Positions 22,555 through 33,271 of a DNA stretch of 64,000 nucleotides are shown in pieces. The position numbers and the translations under genes were made by a program. The notes under the pieces are model-generated. The model did no database searches and had not been told where the DNA came from. It worked only from the letters and a program-made list of their open reading frames with translations. Source of the DNA: Fomes fomentarius (taxonomy: Eukaryota; Basidiomycota; Agaricomycetes; Polyporales; Polyporaceae). How positions within the stretch are numbered: position 1 is the first letter of the stretch; each line of letters starts with the position of its first letter. The DNA is taken from NCBI GenBank assembly GCA_022606135.1, contig JABYQN010000003.1:62001-126000 (forward strand). The letters run 5' to 3'.

Positions 22555-22974
22555 CTGGACAGCCTTTCAAAGCGGGAAAGGGAAATGGGAAACGGGTTCA
22601 CACTGAACGCGCACATATTCTGAGATATATATATATATGTCAGTCCAGCCATTGTGCGGAAGGAACAATAAGGGTCCCTGTGAAACGGCGGAGGGCGGGC
22701 CGGCGTGGCAGTGGCACAACGACGGAGCATTGACAAAAGGACACGAAAGGACAATGAAGAGACGTGCGATGCGGCACTTGGTCGAGAGGACAAAGGAAAG
22801 GACAATAAGTAGAGATTTCATTCAAGCACGTTCTGGGACAACAAAGATCTCAGAGAGCGTCAAACAAATGCGTGTGGACGTGTTACGTAAAAGGTTCATA
22901 TAACAACATGGCGTCCGCTTGCTTACTAGCGCCCACTTCTTCTACTGACCAGCTCAGTCCTCCGTCGCGCCATC
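22555..22974. other. Intergenic with short AT repeat
   Basis: An alternating AT run at about 22624-22636 is the main feature. It lies ~75 bp upstream of the minus-strand nuclease-like gene and may act as its TATA region. Confidence 0.4.
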
Positions 22975-23433
22975 ATGTCCGCTGCTGCCGCATCCTCGTC
23001 TCAAACTTTCGCTCGTCCTCGTGCTAGAAGAACGGTCAAGAGAGCGGAACCAACCACCCCCGACCGTGGATACGGACTCATCATTGACCAGACGTGTCTT
23101 CGTAAATACGCCACTGCCCTTCACCACCGGCTTCACGGCGACGCCCTGTCCAAGATGACGCCAGAGCAAGCTGAGCAAGCAATCACGTCTATGGCATACT
23201 CCTCAACAGTCATACTCCCCTTGTCCATTTACTCCGAGTTCCCTCGCATCCCCCGCCTGCACCGCAGCCTCGTTCTCATGAACGGTGTCCAGGGAACATA
23301 CCTTCTCGTTTTAAAGGATAACAGTTCGGAGGAAGCATTGGACACCGCCATCTACTCGAGTGATGTGGAGGGTGTGAGGAAGATGTTGGATCTTGGAGAT
23401 CAACGGCCGAAGTGGTATTCCATCATGCTATGA
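22975..23433 (+). CDS. Unknown small-protein family, copy 2 (152 aa)
   Basis: The diverged member of the three-copy family. It keeps GYGLIIDQTCLRKYATALHH, DALSKMTPEQAEQA, YSEFPRIPRLHRSLVLMNG, GTYLLVLKDNSSEEAL and SDVEGVRKMLDLGDQRPKWY, but replaces the Cys-containing N-terminus with an Arg-rich one (FARPRARRTVKRAE). Single exon, no targeting signal. Its promoter shows no similarity to those of copies 1 and 3, so it is the older duplicate. The last ten residues of the core are nearly invariant across all copies, while the region between DLSK and YxxFPRIP is the most variable. Confidence 0.8.
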   Translation: MSAAAASSSQTFARPRARRTVKRAEPTTPDRGYGLIIDQTCLRKYATALHHRLHGDALSKMTPEQAEQAITSMAYSSTVILPLSIYSEFPRIPRLHRSLVLMNGVQGTYLLVLKDNSSEEALDTAIYSSDVEGVRKMLDLGDQRPKWYSIML

Positions 23434-24036
23434 CAGGTATGTGTGCCACCGCGTTCCCTTCCCGGTATCTCTCTCTGACAGCAGCATGCACTAGACCGGG
23501 CTTGTGACCCCATCGCGCTCATGTAGAGGTCGGATTCGGCGAATTGTGCGTGCGACTCTACGTCTATCTTTGCATGCTCAGCTGTGTTGATGTTGGTCCC
23601 GGATTCGCTCCTCGTATTAGATGGCATTCTCTTTCATCCTGCAGAATACGCACGCATTCCTGTACGATCAGCATATGTATATCGATTCGATCCACACTCT
23701 TGCCCAAGCTCTTGACATCGGGAGCATCACACACGAAACTTGTTCTCGATGACTGCAGCCAGGGCGCATTGGAACCCTCACTGATCGCTCTCGTAAGTGT
23801 GGTAGACCACTACAATGGCGACCGACCCCCCATATACGTACAAAATGCGAGGCGGCTGACGATACCGAACAGCAAATATCCATCTTGCATTATGCAAAGA
23901 CTTGGAATAGTCGTACTATTATGCAAAGACTTGGAATAGTCGTATGAGCCCGCACGGTACATACCATGGAAAAATAATAGATCGCCGGATCCGGATTTTG
24001 GTAGAGGCGAAATAAAGGGTGTTGGCGCCCGGTGAG
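23434..24036. other. Intergenic with a 29-bp tandem repeat
   Basis: Two adjacent copies of a 29-bp unit beginning ATTATGCAAAGACTTGGAAT occupy about 23889-23942. Otherwise no gene or motif was recognised. Confidence 0.5.
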
Positions 24037-24044
24037 ATATATAT
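24037..24044 (+). promoter_or_regulatory. TATA box of small-protein copy 3
   Basis: ATATATAT lies about 66 bp before the start codon at 24110. Copy 1 lacks an equally clear TATA at that spacing. Confidence 0.5.
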
Positions 24045-24109
24045 GCGAGCAGTTCTCGAGGTTTCGCTCTTGCCCTCATCTTTCTTCCATCCTGTCGTTG
24101 TTCCCCACC

Positions 24110-24550
24110 ATGTCTACTGTTCCTGCGGCCTGCCCTTGCGCTAGGAAGAATACGGAGACAGTCCCTCGCACGACTCCTACTCGTGCGTACGGACTCATAA
24201 TCGACCAAGCATCTCTTCGTAAATGGACGATGGCCTTGCACGAGGAGACTTACGGGCAGGACTTATCCAAGTTGCCCCCGCAGGAAGCCGAGCACGAACT
24301 CAAGCTCACTATGTTCGCCTCATTCCACATGATGCCCGAGGCCGTCTATCAACAGTTTCCCCGTATCCCCCGTCTACATCGCCGACTGATCCTCATGAGT
24401 GGTGCCAAGGGGACATACTTGCTAGTTCTCAAAGACAATGGCTCGGAGGCAGCATTGAACGCTGTCATAGATCCCAGTGATGTGGAGGGTGTGAGGAAGA
24501 TGTTGGATCTGGGGAACCAGCAGCCGAGGTGGTACGGGATCCCGGGATGA
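24110..24550 (+). CDS. Unknown small-protein family, copy 3 (146 aa)
   Basis: Near-identical to copy 1 in the N-terminal CPCARKNTE block and in AYGLIIDQASLRKWTMALHE, QDLSKLPPQEAEHELKL, YQQFPRIPRLHRRLILMSG and VRKMLDLGNQQPRWYGIPG. Differences cluster between the variable helix and the QFPRIP block (for example FHMMPEAVY against FTTIPSLVY). The leader before the ATG (TTTCGCTCTTGCC) is also shared with copy 1. It is a single-exon gene with an intact frame and its own TATA box. Function unknown. Confidence 0.8.
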   Translation: MSTVPAACPCARKNTETVPRTTPTRAYGLIIDQASLRKWTMALHEETYGQDLSKLPPQEAEHELKLTMFASFHMMPEAVYQQFPRIPRLHRRLILMSGAKGTYLLVLKDNGSEAALNAVIDPSDVEGVRKMLDLGNQQPRWYGIPG

Positions 24551-25084
24551 TGGCATGTATGTCAACGCGCTCTCAATCTTCCCTCAGAACTGTGCATTCA
24601 TTGACAATGGGTTGTCAAGGCCATGCCGATTTCTCAGTGAGGAATTCGTTCCTGTACGATTAGTGGACAGCACATGCATGGCACATGCTCCGAGTTCATT
24701 TAACGAAGAGTATATATGATGCCTTTGGAGAGACAACGTTGTGAGCTAGTCACATGTGTAAAGGACACGAAGAAGTAACCAGACGATAAACTGAAGCTGC
24801 ACGCGCAAATACGCGTCCGTGGCGAGGCTGAGAGCCTTGTGGTTTCGAACGCATGCATGCTTATGCCTGTTCAGTAAGTGCAATTCATGACGTCGACTTT
24901 GCGGGTATTGTCTTATGTACTATCCTCAATTCCGAGCGCACTCGGAGCGTCTTGCTCAGTCGTCTCGACCTCACCGAGATGTCACTCTCACGTTCACTGC
25001 GAGTCTGAATGGGTTCGAGTATTGAGCAACCACCTCGTATGTGTGGCGCGTGCTTACAACTATGTTCTCATTATGGCGTCCAGA
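24551..25084. other. Intergenic, duplicated 3' flank of the small-protein gene
   Basis: The left ~250 bp parallels 19508-19760 downstream of copy 1. The rest shows nothing recognisable until the GST relic begins. Confidence 0.45.
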
Positions 25085-25361
25085 CCGTGCTTCGGCCAGG
25101 TGGTCCATATCATCTTCCACTCGGATGAGATCCCGAGCGCGAACGAGCGACACGATCCGCGTACTCTCCGCGCTCGATAGCGTGTTCGCCAAGTCACCCT
25201 CCGAGTACCGGGCCATCTACGGGAAGCTCAATCAATGTACATCCTCAACTTGGATGTCGGAGAGGATATTGGGCATGTCGACGTCGAGATGAGTAGCCGG
25301 CTCTTTATGCGTGCGTGCTCTTCCGGGCCCTCGGTTTCGAAGCCGTTGCCTTTCAACTTCC
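25085..25361 (+). pseudogene. Second GST relic (exon 3 region)
   Basis: DNA matches 3953-4250 of the intact GST in order: the CTTCGGCCAGG start, the GTGTTCGCCAAGTC block, GGGAAGCTCA, then ATCCTCAACTTGGATGTCGG (intact: ATCCTCAATGTCGG) and the VDVE region up to the intron donor TATGCGTGCGTG. Two deletions remove the helix with LSFITWNR, and the frame is broken. No other exon is present. Directly downstream begins the segment shared with the NLR relic at 18120-18650. Confidence 0.8.
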
Positions 25362-25870
25362 GTTGCGTACACGATGTCCATAAATTATGTTACATAGTCA
25401 TAATGTCTCAGTCAGCATAGTAAGGGGAGGAGCCCATGAACGTCATAAGTAAGCATAGATAAGATCATAGAGTCATCCAGTCGTATGACTGTGTTTGACG
25501 AGGGCAGGGTGACCGGAATGTATCTGCGAATATCCAACTGTACTGCATAACCTAACTGTCTGTCGTCCTTGCCAGAAGGTGGCGACCGAGGGCCGGTAGG
25601 CGACGAACGTCCCCCACAACGTCCAGCGAACTTTGAGCTTGTTGGAGGTCTCGAATAGAGGCATCGTGCTGTCGTGCAGAGGTTAGCCGCCGCTGGATTG
25701 ACTGACATGGATCGGATGTACGTACCTGTGCCAACCAGCTCTCGACCTGAGTCAGCGCCGTAGAAGCAACGTCGAGCCGCCCCATGGATCTCAAAGTATC
25801 TAGCCATCTTCGAAGCATGCCCTCCGCGCTAAAGGCGACCAAGTCCCGGACCAACACTGTGATGTCCTTG
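25362..25870. repeat. Segment duplicated at 18120-18650
   Basis: About 0.5 kb, covering the 3' flank and last ~100 codons of the NLR below, is found again in the same orientation next to the esterase. Several short exact runs such as GACCGAGGGCCGGTA and TTGACTGACATG are shared. Divergence is considerable, with many indels, so the event is not recent. Confidence 0.7.
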
Positions 25871-28800
25871 ATAGACGGGGAGGATTCCGCCAGATGCGTC
25901 GACCAGTGCAAGCAAGCGTACTGGACGTGCTCCGGGATGGTTCGCGCGTCATGACTCGAAGACGAGTGCATATCGTCGGTCCCTTCTGGGGTATTCCAAT
26001 CGCGGACGAGGACTCTGAGACAGCTTCTCGCGAGGCGAGTGTGCTGTTCTCTGACATAGACCGCGCCGTGATCCGGGACACGCCGCGGCGCCGTGCTGGA
26101 GTTGTACAAGACGCGGACAATCTCGTTGGGATCTTCACGATGATACGAAACGGCATCCTGTAGCTCGTCGAGGGCGGAGATGATCTGACGCATTTGGAGG
26201 TCTAGAAGACACCCTAGTCCGTTCGGCGACAACGGCTGCGGGAGGAGCTTGATGCAGCAGAGTACCGACTGAGCGTGCACAGACAGCTTCGTCCGTGACT
26301 TCTTCGACCAGCCGTCGTCAGAACCAGGCGGAGAAACGTTGCGATGTCGGCCCGGCCGACTGAGTGTGATTCCCAGTCCGGGCTTCTGAGCTCGCGCTCC
26401 GCGGGAAGACTCCATGGCATCAGCAGTGGATGGAGAGGGCGTCCGGGACCTGTCTCCTGCCGCGGTGATGCTTTCAGATGACCTCCGCCCCTCATCCTCT
26501 AACGCTGTCGATCCGAATGAACTGGTGCGACTAGGGGTACCCGATGAATGGCCGTCAGAGACAGCGCCTGTAGTGAAGCCCGCAGTGAGACCTGCATGGG
26601 AGATGGTCGTGCGACTGGGCTCGGTACTCGCATTGCTCGAATGGGATGGTGTAGGGGAGTGTCTGATGCGTTGTCCTTGCGTTGATACAGAGCGCTGGGA
26701 GGAGCTATCTTCCACAACCACCTCGGGCAAACCGGGCAACGTCTTCGACATTGACTCTGTCGCAGAGGAGGACACGATACTGTAGATAGATTCGGAACGC
26801 GAAGACGTAGTTGATGGAAAGGGGGAGGTCGGAGACTCGGTCGCTGGAGACAACGACGGGCTGGCTGGCAGAAGTTCAGTACCTAGATCATAGACTGCAT
26901 GCGGGTCTTGAAAGATCTCGTTCTTGTGACGGTTGAGTAGCTGCAGTCCCTTATCGAAGAGAACCCGAGTTTCATCACCGTCCTGTGAGCACTTCGTGAG
27001 ACTCAACAGCGCATGTACACACGTATACACGACATACCTCAAAGCAATCGAGAGCATCGCGCATGGCTTGGGTCGCCTGCCCGAGTCCGTCCATGTACGC
27101 GAGGAGCTCGATCCACGTGAGAATTCTCGCTTGGGCGAACTCAATAACGCGGATGAGCAAGTTAAAGTCCTTGCTATCTTTCCCTCGACTGAGATGAGTC
27201 GCCCAATGCACGCATGCGTACTGGACTTTCATCGGGACTTGAACCCGCAAGCGCTGCTCTAGATCGAACAGCTGGGCGCGAGGCCTTGTGCCGAAGATCT
27301 GTGCCATGAAGCCCTCTGTGAGCCACGTTTCCATGATGTTGAGGCATCTCTCCGCGGCGCCCGCGTGCTCTTGAACAGCGTCAACGTAGTAGAGCTCCTC
27401 AGTGCACCTGGTGCGATCGACCAGGAAGGTGCGGAAGGATGAATGGATAGGGAAAAACCGAGCTTTGGGGTCATCGCGCTCGAAGACGACGACGGAACGG
27501 AGTCGGTTCAGGATAGGTATGGAGTCAACGGGGTGAAGCTCCGGTTGTGATAGAGGTGTAACCGTCTCGGGATTGAGTTCACCGCGCAGGAGGGGCAGGT
27601 TGTTAGTGTCAGAAGATCGCAGTACCGGAGACGAGAGATCTTGAAGGACAGCCAGAAGACAGAGTACGCGCCTCAGTCGTAGGCGGTGCGACTGGTGAGC
27701 CCTCACAACATCAGGAGGATACGCGGTCCGCAGAGCGTTGAGATACACCTCGTCGAGCGCACGGAGCGCGCCGTTTGCTGAGGGCGTATCGGAGAGGATG
27801 ACGGCGACTTCCTCCACCAGGTGGTTCTGATTGGCCTGGAGATACTTGGAGACTGTTTGGGCGTACAGGAACCAATGCTCCGCACAGACCGTGAGGCGCT
27901 TCACGATATCTTCCCTGTCTCCTGCGTGGCTCGGTACGATCGGAGCGAGCTTGTTTTCCAGATAGAAGACGATATCGCGTTCAACCGACTGAGAGGTGTT
28001 GGAGAGAGAGAGCGAGTAGGTTTCTATTCCTGACTCGCGCAGTCCGTCCTCAATGGTGACATCAGGGCGAGCGGTCAGCAAGATCCGGATCGGAAGGTTT
28101 TTGATCTTGGTGCACTCCACGAGTTTCGAGATGATACTCTTGCGGTCTCCTTCCTCGTGGCACTCATCCAGCGCGTCCACAACGAGGACGAGAGGTTTCT
28201 CGAGTCTCGCCCCACCATTCGCGAAAGAGCGGAGGGGTTCAATGACGAGATCGTCGGCCTGGTACGATACCTGCTGATGTTCACCGCTTTGGAGATGCTT
28301 GTCCACCCCCGCAATGATGTAGTCACTAAGCTGTGGAATGTGGGTGGCGCGGGCAAGTTGGAAAGCAAGGGATGGGAAGAGGAGATTGGCGGAGCGGTGA
28401 TCCTGGCTGGCGTGGCAGAAAAAAAAGGAAGCACCGAGCTGAGCCCGGTCATGAAGACGTCGAGCGAACTCGTACGCGATTGTGGACTTTCCTGTGCCTG
28501 CGGCGCCAGTCAAGTAACACACAGCGTGAGGGACGGACTCCACGGAGCCCGCCCACGTGTCGAGTGCCTGGAGAGTGTCCACATGTGTACCCGGTAGGTA
28601 AGCGGATTTGTCCTTGTTGATAGCTGCGCGGAAGCCCATATCCACGCGATGCAGGCTGGCAGGGAAAGCAGGAGAGGACCTCTGACGACGCGGCCCTTCA
28701 TGAGGGATTTGTGACGGCGGCGGAGGGAGCGTTTGTGACGGTGGAGGAGGGGGTGTTTGTGACGGTGGAGGAGGAGGAGGAGGGAGTGACGGTGGCGGAG

Positions 28801-29435
28801 GGAGTGGTTTCGTTGCGTCCTGTTGCACTCTCTGGGTAAGGGTGACCCTCGGCGTCACTGATCTGATTTCGTTCAAACATGACTACGAAATCGGCCTTGT
28901 CAGTGAGTACCCGAGATGAATCAAGAGAAACGATCACCTCCAAATGGATTGAGAATCTGTCCAGACACTCCTCCAAGGAGGTGAGCGCCTTGGCGTCGTG
29001 CCGACGTTGACAACATCGGAAGAAGCGCTTCTGCAGTAGCGCTGGCAATGCTGTCTTGATGTCCTCAAGGTCCCTGTCGCTGTGTGAGAACAGGCTACGT
29101 ATGACCTGTAAGTAGTGACCGACCTAGTCAGGAGCTCAATGGCAGAGCCACCATGCGAATTGCACGATGTCGATACGTTGTCAATCTGTTCTATGAAACC
29201 GTTGATCTTATCCTCCAATGCAGAGATTCGGCGCTTGTTCTTCTCTGTTCGCTAATCCGGGATTGACTTCGATTCAGCCGTAAGGATGCAGCAAGTCATG
29301 GAAACGTACCCGGTACAGCTGGGCGCCATCAGCGAGTTGTTCAGCGATGTCCGATAGCCTGTTAGATACATCTAGTAACACAGAACGGCTGTTGAGAGCC
29401 TCCGGGGCTTGCTCAACGTGTTGTTCTTCTGCCAT
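25552..29435 (-). CDS. NACHT NTPase (NLR-like) 1, ~1228 aa, with an in-frame second NLR C-terminal part
   Basis: STAND-type NTPase of the kind linked to fungal non-self recognition and programmed cell death. Exons 29310-29435, 29124-29251, 28938-29094, 27038-28882 and 25552-26982 join in frame. The N-terminus is helical (VSNRLSDIAEQLADGAQLYR) and lacks the PVPGL exon of its neighbours. A poly-Pro linker precedes NACHT. Walker A is TGAAGTGKSTIAYEFARRL; Walker B is LVLVVDALDECHEEGD. The post-NACHT region has YACVHWATHLSRG. A Ser/Thr-rich tail of ~200 residues follows, then a second, incomplete post-NACHT segment (VYVREQHTRLARSCL, QYACLHWSTHL, SMGRLDVASTAL). This suggests fusion with a remnant of another NLR. 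No WD40, ANK or TPR repeats are visible. The last ~60 codons may be intronic; the 3' end is uncertain. Confidence 0.85.
28715..28800 (-). repeat. In-frame Pro-rich minisatellite in NLR 1
   Basis: About four imperfect units of 21-27 bp, each encoding runs of prolines followed by SQT or SQI, form the linker directly before the NACHT domain. Length changes here would keep frame when in multiples of three. Confidence 0.7.
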
Positions 29436-29487
29436 GTTGGGGAGAGTAGAGAGATGCGATGTGTCGTCCCTCCGTGAACAGATCTAG

Positions 29488-29499
29488 CGCTATATAGCG
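29488..29499 (-). promoter_or_regulatory. Palindromic TATA box of NLR 1
   Basis: CGCTATATAGCG is a perfect 12-bp palindrome containing TATATA, 53 bp upstream of the start codon at 29435. Confidence 0.5.
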
Positions 29500-30498
29500 T
29501 AACCATCGACGCGCTTCGTGATTCGCAGATCCACAACGCGGTGAAGAGAAAGCACGAAATTGAAAGCCACAGACCGTTGTCGGGATCGGTCTCCGCGCGC
29601 ATGTTGGTGTTGGCAAGACCACCACGAGCTGCCCCACAGTCATAAATCGTGCCGCAGGGAGCTGTGGGAGGCTGTTCATACTGCTGCCCGGCTGAATGTG
29701 GCAACAAAGTGCCCTATGGGGGGTATAACGCGCTTCGAACCTGTCCAAACGCCCAAGACACACTCATGTGGACCATCGTGCTGAACATGAGTCCTCAGTG
29801 AATATCGGATTACAATCCGCGACTGCGAGCTGACCATCCAGCACCGTATGCATGCCGGCAATCGCGGAACATAACATCGTCGCGTGGTGTTTATCGTGCC
29901 AATGGAAGGCTGCGCACGCCGGTCATGTCGGCTGCACTGTGGCATCTTCCAAATATCCAGACATGAGAATCCAGATATTCAGGTAGGGTCCTCGTCGCCT
30001 ACTTCACGAAAAGGTTTCGATGAGCATGTAGCAGTGCGAGTAGAAGTCGGCGCACCTAGCATGTGCTTTCCCGCTGCCAGTGGCGCGGTGCCAGCTCGAC
30101 TCACCAGACCCAAGCCACTAGCCAAGACCCTCAAACAATGTTGCATGATCGCGCGAGGCCGATGCATGGCGCACTTGTCCGAGCGGACTGTTTCTGAGAA
30201 GTTCAAGGTTGTAGTTCGGCCGAAGTTCGGCAGTGACTCACATCGAGCGTTACTGGACAGCGGATTAAAGCGGGGATAATCCCCAGTTAATCGGAGTCCC
30301 AATATACTTAAACACCGAACTACTGAGGCAATAAGGATTATGACACCGGAACCTTCAGATAGATAATACATAGTTCCGTCTTTAACTCTTCCGACCCCCC
30401 CACTAGCACCCGTGGCCGTTGCCGCCTGGAAGTAGTACAGCCATGCACTTGCGCGACACTGCAACCAGAACTGCATGTGCTCCACGCCATACCCAAGA
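29500..30498. other. Intergenic between NLR 1 and NLR 2
   Basis: About 1 kb. Frames at 29413-29763 and 29979-30743 on the minus strand have no motifs; the latter overlaps the true last exon of NLR 2 in another phase. Confidence 0.4.
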
Positions 30499-33271
30499 CT
30501 ATGCACATCCCGGCACCGTCGAGTACTGGCGTTCTGTGGGGACCACTGGCAGATATCTGTACACGCGGTGAGGGCATTCATAGATGGAGGCGTACTTCTC
30601 CACAACCAACCTGCGCCCGTCCTCCAGTAAGGATGCGGCCCCGTGGCTGCGGGAACCGGGTCTACTACCCTGACGCAGATACAGTCATCAAGCTGTCCGC
30701 ACCGCGGCGACGATGAGCTGTCGAACGCGCAAACGTACCTCAAGCCAACCAGAAGCCTGTGTCAAAGCGTTCGCAGCGAGGTCGAGCTTCCCGATGTACC
30801 CCAGCGTCGCCATCCACACGCGCAGATTAGCCGCAGCGAACTTTCGCGTGAGGGAGACCAGCTCCTTTGTCTTCTGCGATGCGCGCAGGTGCGTCGCCCA
30901 ATGGACGCACGCGTACCGCACGTGTGGGGCGATATATCGCCGAGCACGATCCTCCCGGTCGAACACGTCTCTGATAGGCTTGTTCAGGTCGCGGTCGGAT
31001 AGCTGGCAGACGTTCACCGGCAGCGAGAGAAGCGTCCGAAGACACCCTTCTGCGAGACGCTCGTGTTCTTCCTTCCCGTCGACGCAGTATACGGCATCGG
31101 TGCAGCGCGACCGGTCTTGCAGGAACTCCGTGAACATGCGGTGCATAGAGGAGAACGTGGCCTCGTTCTGGTTCCCGGTAAAGTCGAAGCGAATGACGGG
31201 CCGGAGCACGTTCAGCACCGAGACTGAATTCGCGCACGGTACGCGAGTCAGTGACTCCAGCGTGAGTGGGGTGAGGGGTTCCTGGGCGACGGCGATGTAT
31301 CCCAACATGGATCGGACCCGGGGGCGCTGCAGGTCGTCTGCTTCGAGACGTTCGGATGGGAACGCCTGTTGGAGGACGCCTCGGTACAACGTATCAAGAG
31401 GCTGCAAGATCGCTTTTGCTGGTCCATCCGTGAGGAACTTCCCTACTTGAGGGTACACGTGGTCCGGGTCCCCTTTCAAGTAGTCAATGAACGACCGCGC
31501 ATATGGGAAGAATCCGTCCATGCGTTCCGCTAGGCGGTCGACAATGTCGGGATAGTCGTCGAAGAGCCGCTGGCTTGACGGCAGCTGTGACAGCTGGTTT
31601 CGGAGGAACACGGCGATATCGGCTCGTGCTTGGTCTGGCCGTAACGTGTCGAGCGATAGGGTCTTGACGTGTGGAGCGAAGGCGGGCGTGTTGAGGACGG
31701 CGTCAATGTGCGTGCTCGACCGCGTTGTGAGAAAGATGCGGAGTGGGAAGGGGGCCCCCTGCGCGGACGTAAGGAGCCATCCAAGCATCTGGGATATCTG
31801 CTCTTTCGCACAATCCGTGCACTCATCCAACGCGTCGACCACGATGACCACGGGGGTTGTGTGCCCATTCAGCAGCTTTGTCGGCCGGTTCAAGAGAAGA
31901 TCGGCGTCAATGTCCATATCTAGGTTCGACGCAGATTGCACGAATGGGCGTGCAGCTGTGACGATATGCGGCCGTATATCTGCTTGCGATCTCGCGAGTT
32001 GTTTCGCGATGGTAGAGAAGAACAATCTCGGGGTGTTGAGGCCGTTCATGCTCCGCATGAAGAAAAACGATGCTCCAAGCTGATTGCTTGCATGCAGACG
32101 CCTGCAGACTTCAGACGCTATCGTGGACTTGCCCATCCCAGCGCCCCCGCGAAGAGCGCAAAGTGGCTTTTCAGACGTATCCGAAACCCACGATTCTATG
32201 CGCTCTAGGAGTTCAGACCGCGTGCCGTGGACGAAGTGGCGTTTGCCCGCGTTTTGTGGGGCGGTGTAGGCCGCTTCCGCATGTGGGAGTCTTTCAAGAA
32301 CCGCTTGCTCTTCTACAAGTCCACACAGATATTTGAGTTTGATATGAGAACCTTCGTATATGCACTCTTTGTTGACTTACCTTCCGCTTCCTGACTGTCG
32401 TTCATTCGCTGCCGAAAACACTGCGTGAGAACCACATGCTCAGCGACGGATTCAGCACTGTTACACACTCTAAGACGTTCATTCATCTGGACAACCTGTT
32501 CTTGCAGATCGGCTAACTTCTGGCGAACGTCTTCGAGAGTGGTCTGTATTGCTACCGCGCATTCCACCTGAGCGCGATACCGCAGTGAGCAGACCCGTAT
32601 ATTTAGTGGGTGCCTGGAGACTGACCTGGAAACGCTCCAAAACAATATTCAGGCGGGTTCTGAGGGCATCCAGCGTCCTAGTATCCCGATCGTAGTATAA
32701 CATTTTCATGAATGAGTGTCCTCGGAATAGCTCCCTTGCTTGTCCGTTGAGTCGGTTAAGTTCTCTAGAGAAGTGAACATCAGAAGGTGAGCAGAGCGGG
32801 GATATACACCGACATACCGGTGAAGCCTTCCGAGGCAATGCGACAGTTTCGAACTGTCTTGCGAGAGTATGTTGTGAACGACCTCACGCCTCGTCCTATC
32901 CTCTTCTGTTTGCTGCTCGACGACAGACTGTAAGGTGGTCTGCGCCTCGACGAGAGTGTTTACAAGGCTCTCGATCCTCCATGAAATAAATACGAGGGCG
33001 CGATGGTTGTTTCGTGATTCCTATGACACGCAGAATGACTTCGGTGTATAGCTACACCAAGAAGGACCGCTCGCACCTTGACTGTATCGATGAGTTCAAT
33101 GAGTGCACTGGCGACCAGCGACAGTCCAGGTATGGGCACCAACGCGAGCCCGCCCTTGCCGAGCAAGAGCAACTGTCGGGCACTGTCGAGCACGTCGTCA
33201 ACACCAGGTCTGAACGCGGCCATGAGGGTAGGATGAATGAATTTTGACTTGCGCACACCTATCCCACTCAT
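30499..33271 (-). CDS. NACHT NTPase (NLR-like) 2, 789 aa
   Basis: Exons 33077-33271, 32818-32969, 32626-32764, 32381-32567, 30739-32312 and 30499-30621 keep frame throughout. Exon 1 carries the hydrophobic motif GLALVPIPGLSLVASALIEL shared with NLR 3 and 4. The following exons form a helical domain with ARELFRGHSFMKMLYYDRDT, equivalent to the DLYRGPFLLRC block of NLR 4. Walker A is GGAGMGKSTIASEV, with Met inside the loop; Walker B is VVIVVDALDECTD. Post-NACHT markers are HVRYACVHWATHLRAS and LGYIGKLDLAANALTQ. The 41-codon last exon (41 including stop) starts DGRRLVVEKYASIYECPHRV, the tail motif common to the cluster. No C-terminal ligand-sensing repeats are present. It likely acts as a nucleotide-switched oligomer; the effector role of the N-terminal domain is inference. 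Confidence 0.87.

Noticed and set aside
29979..30743. 254-codon minus-strand frame after NLR 2
   Set aside because: Overlaps the conserved last exon of NLR 2 in another phase; the spliced version matches the tail of the other NLRs.
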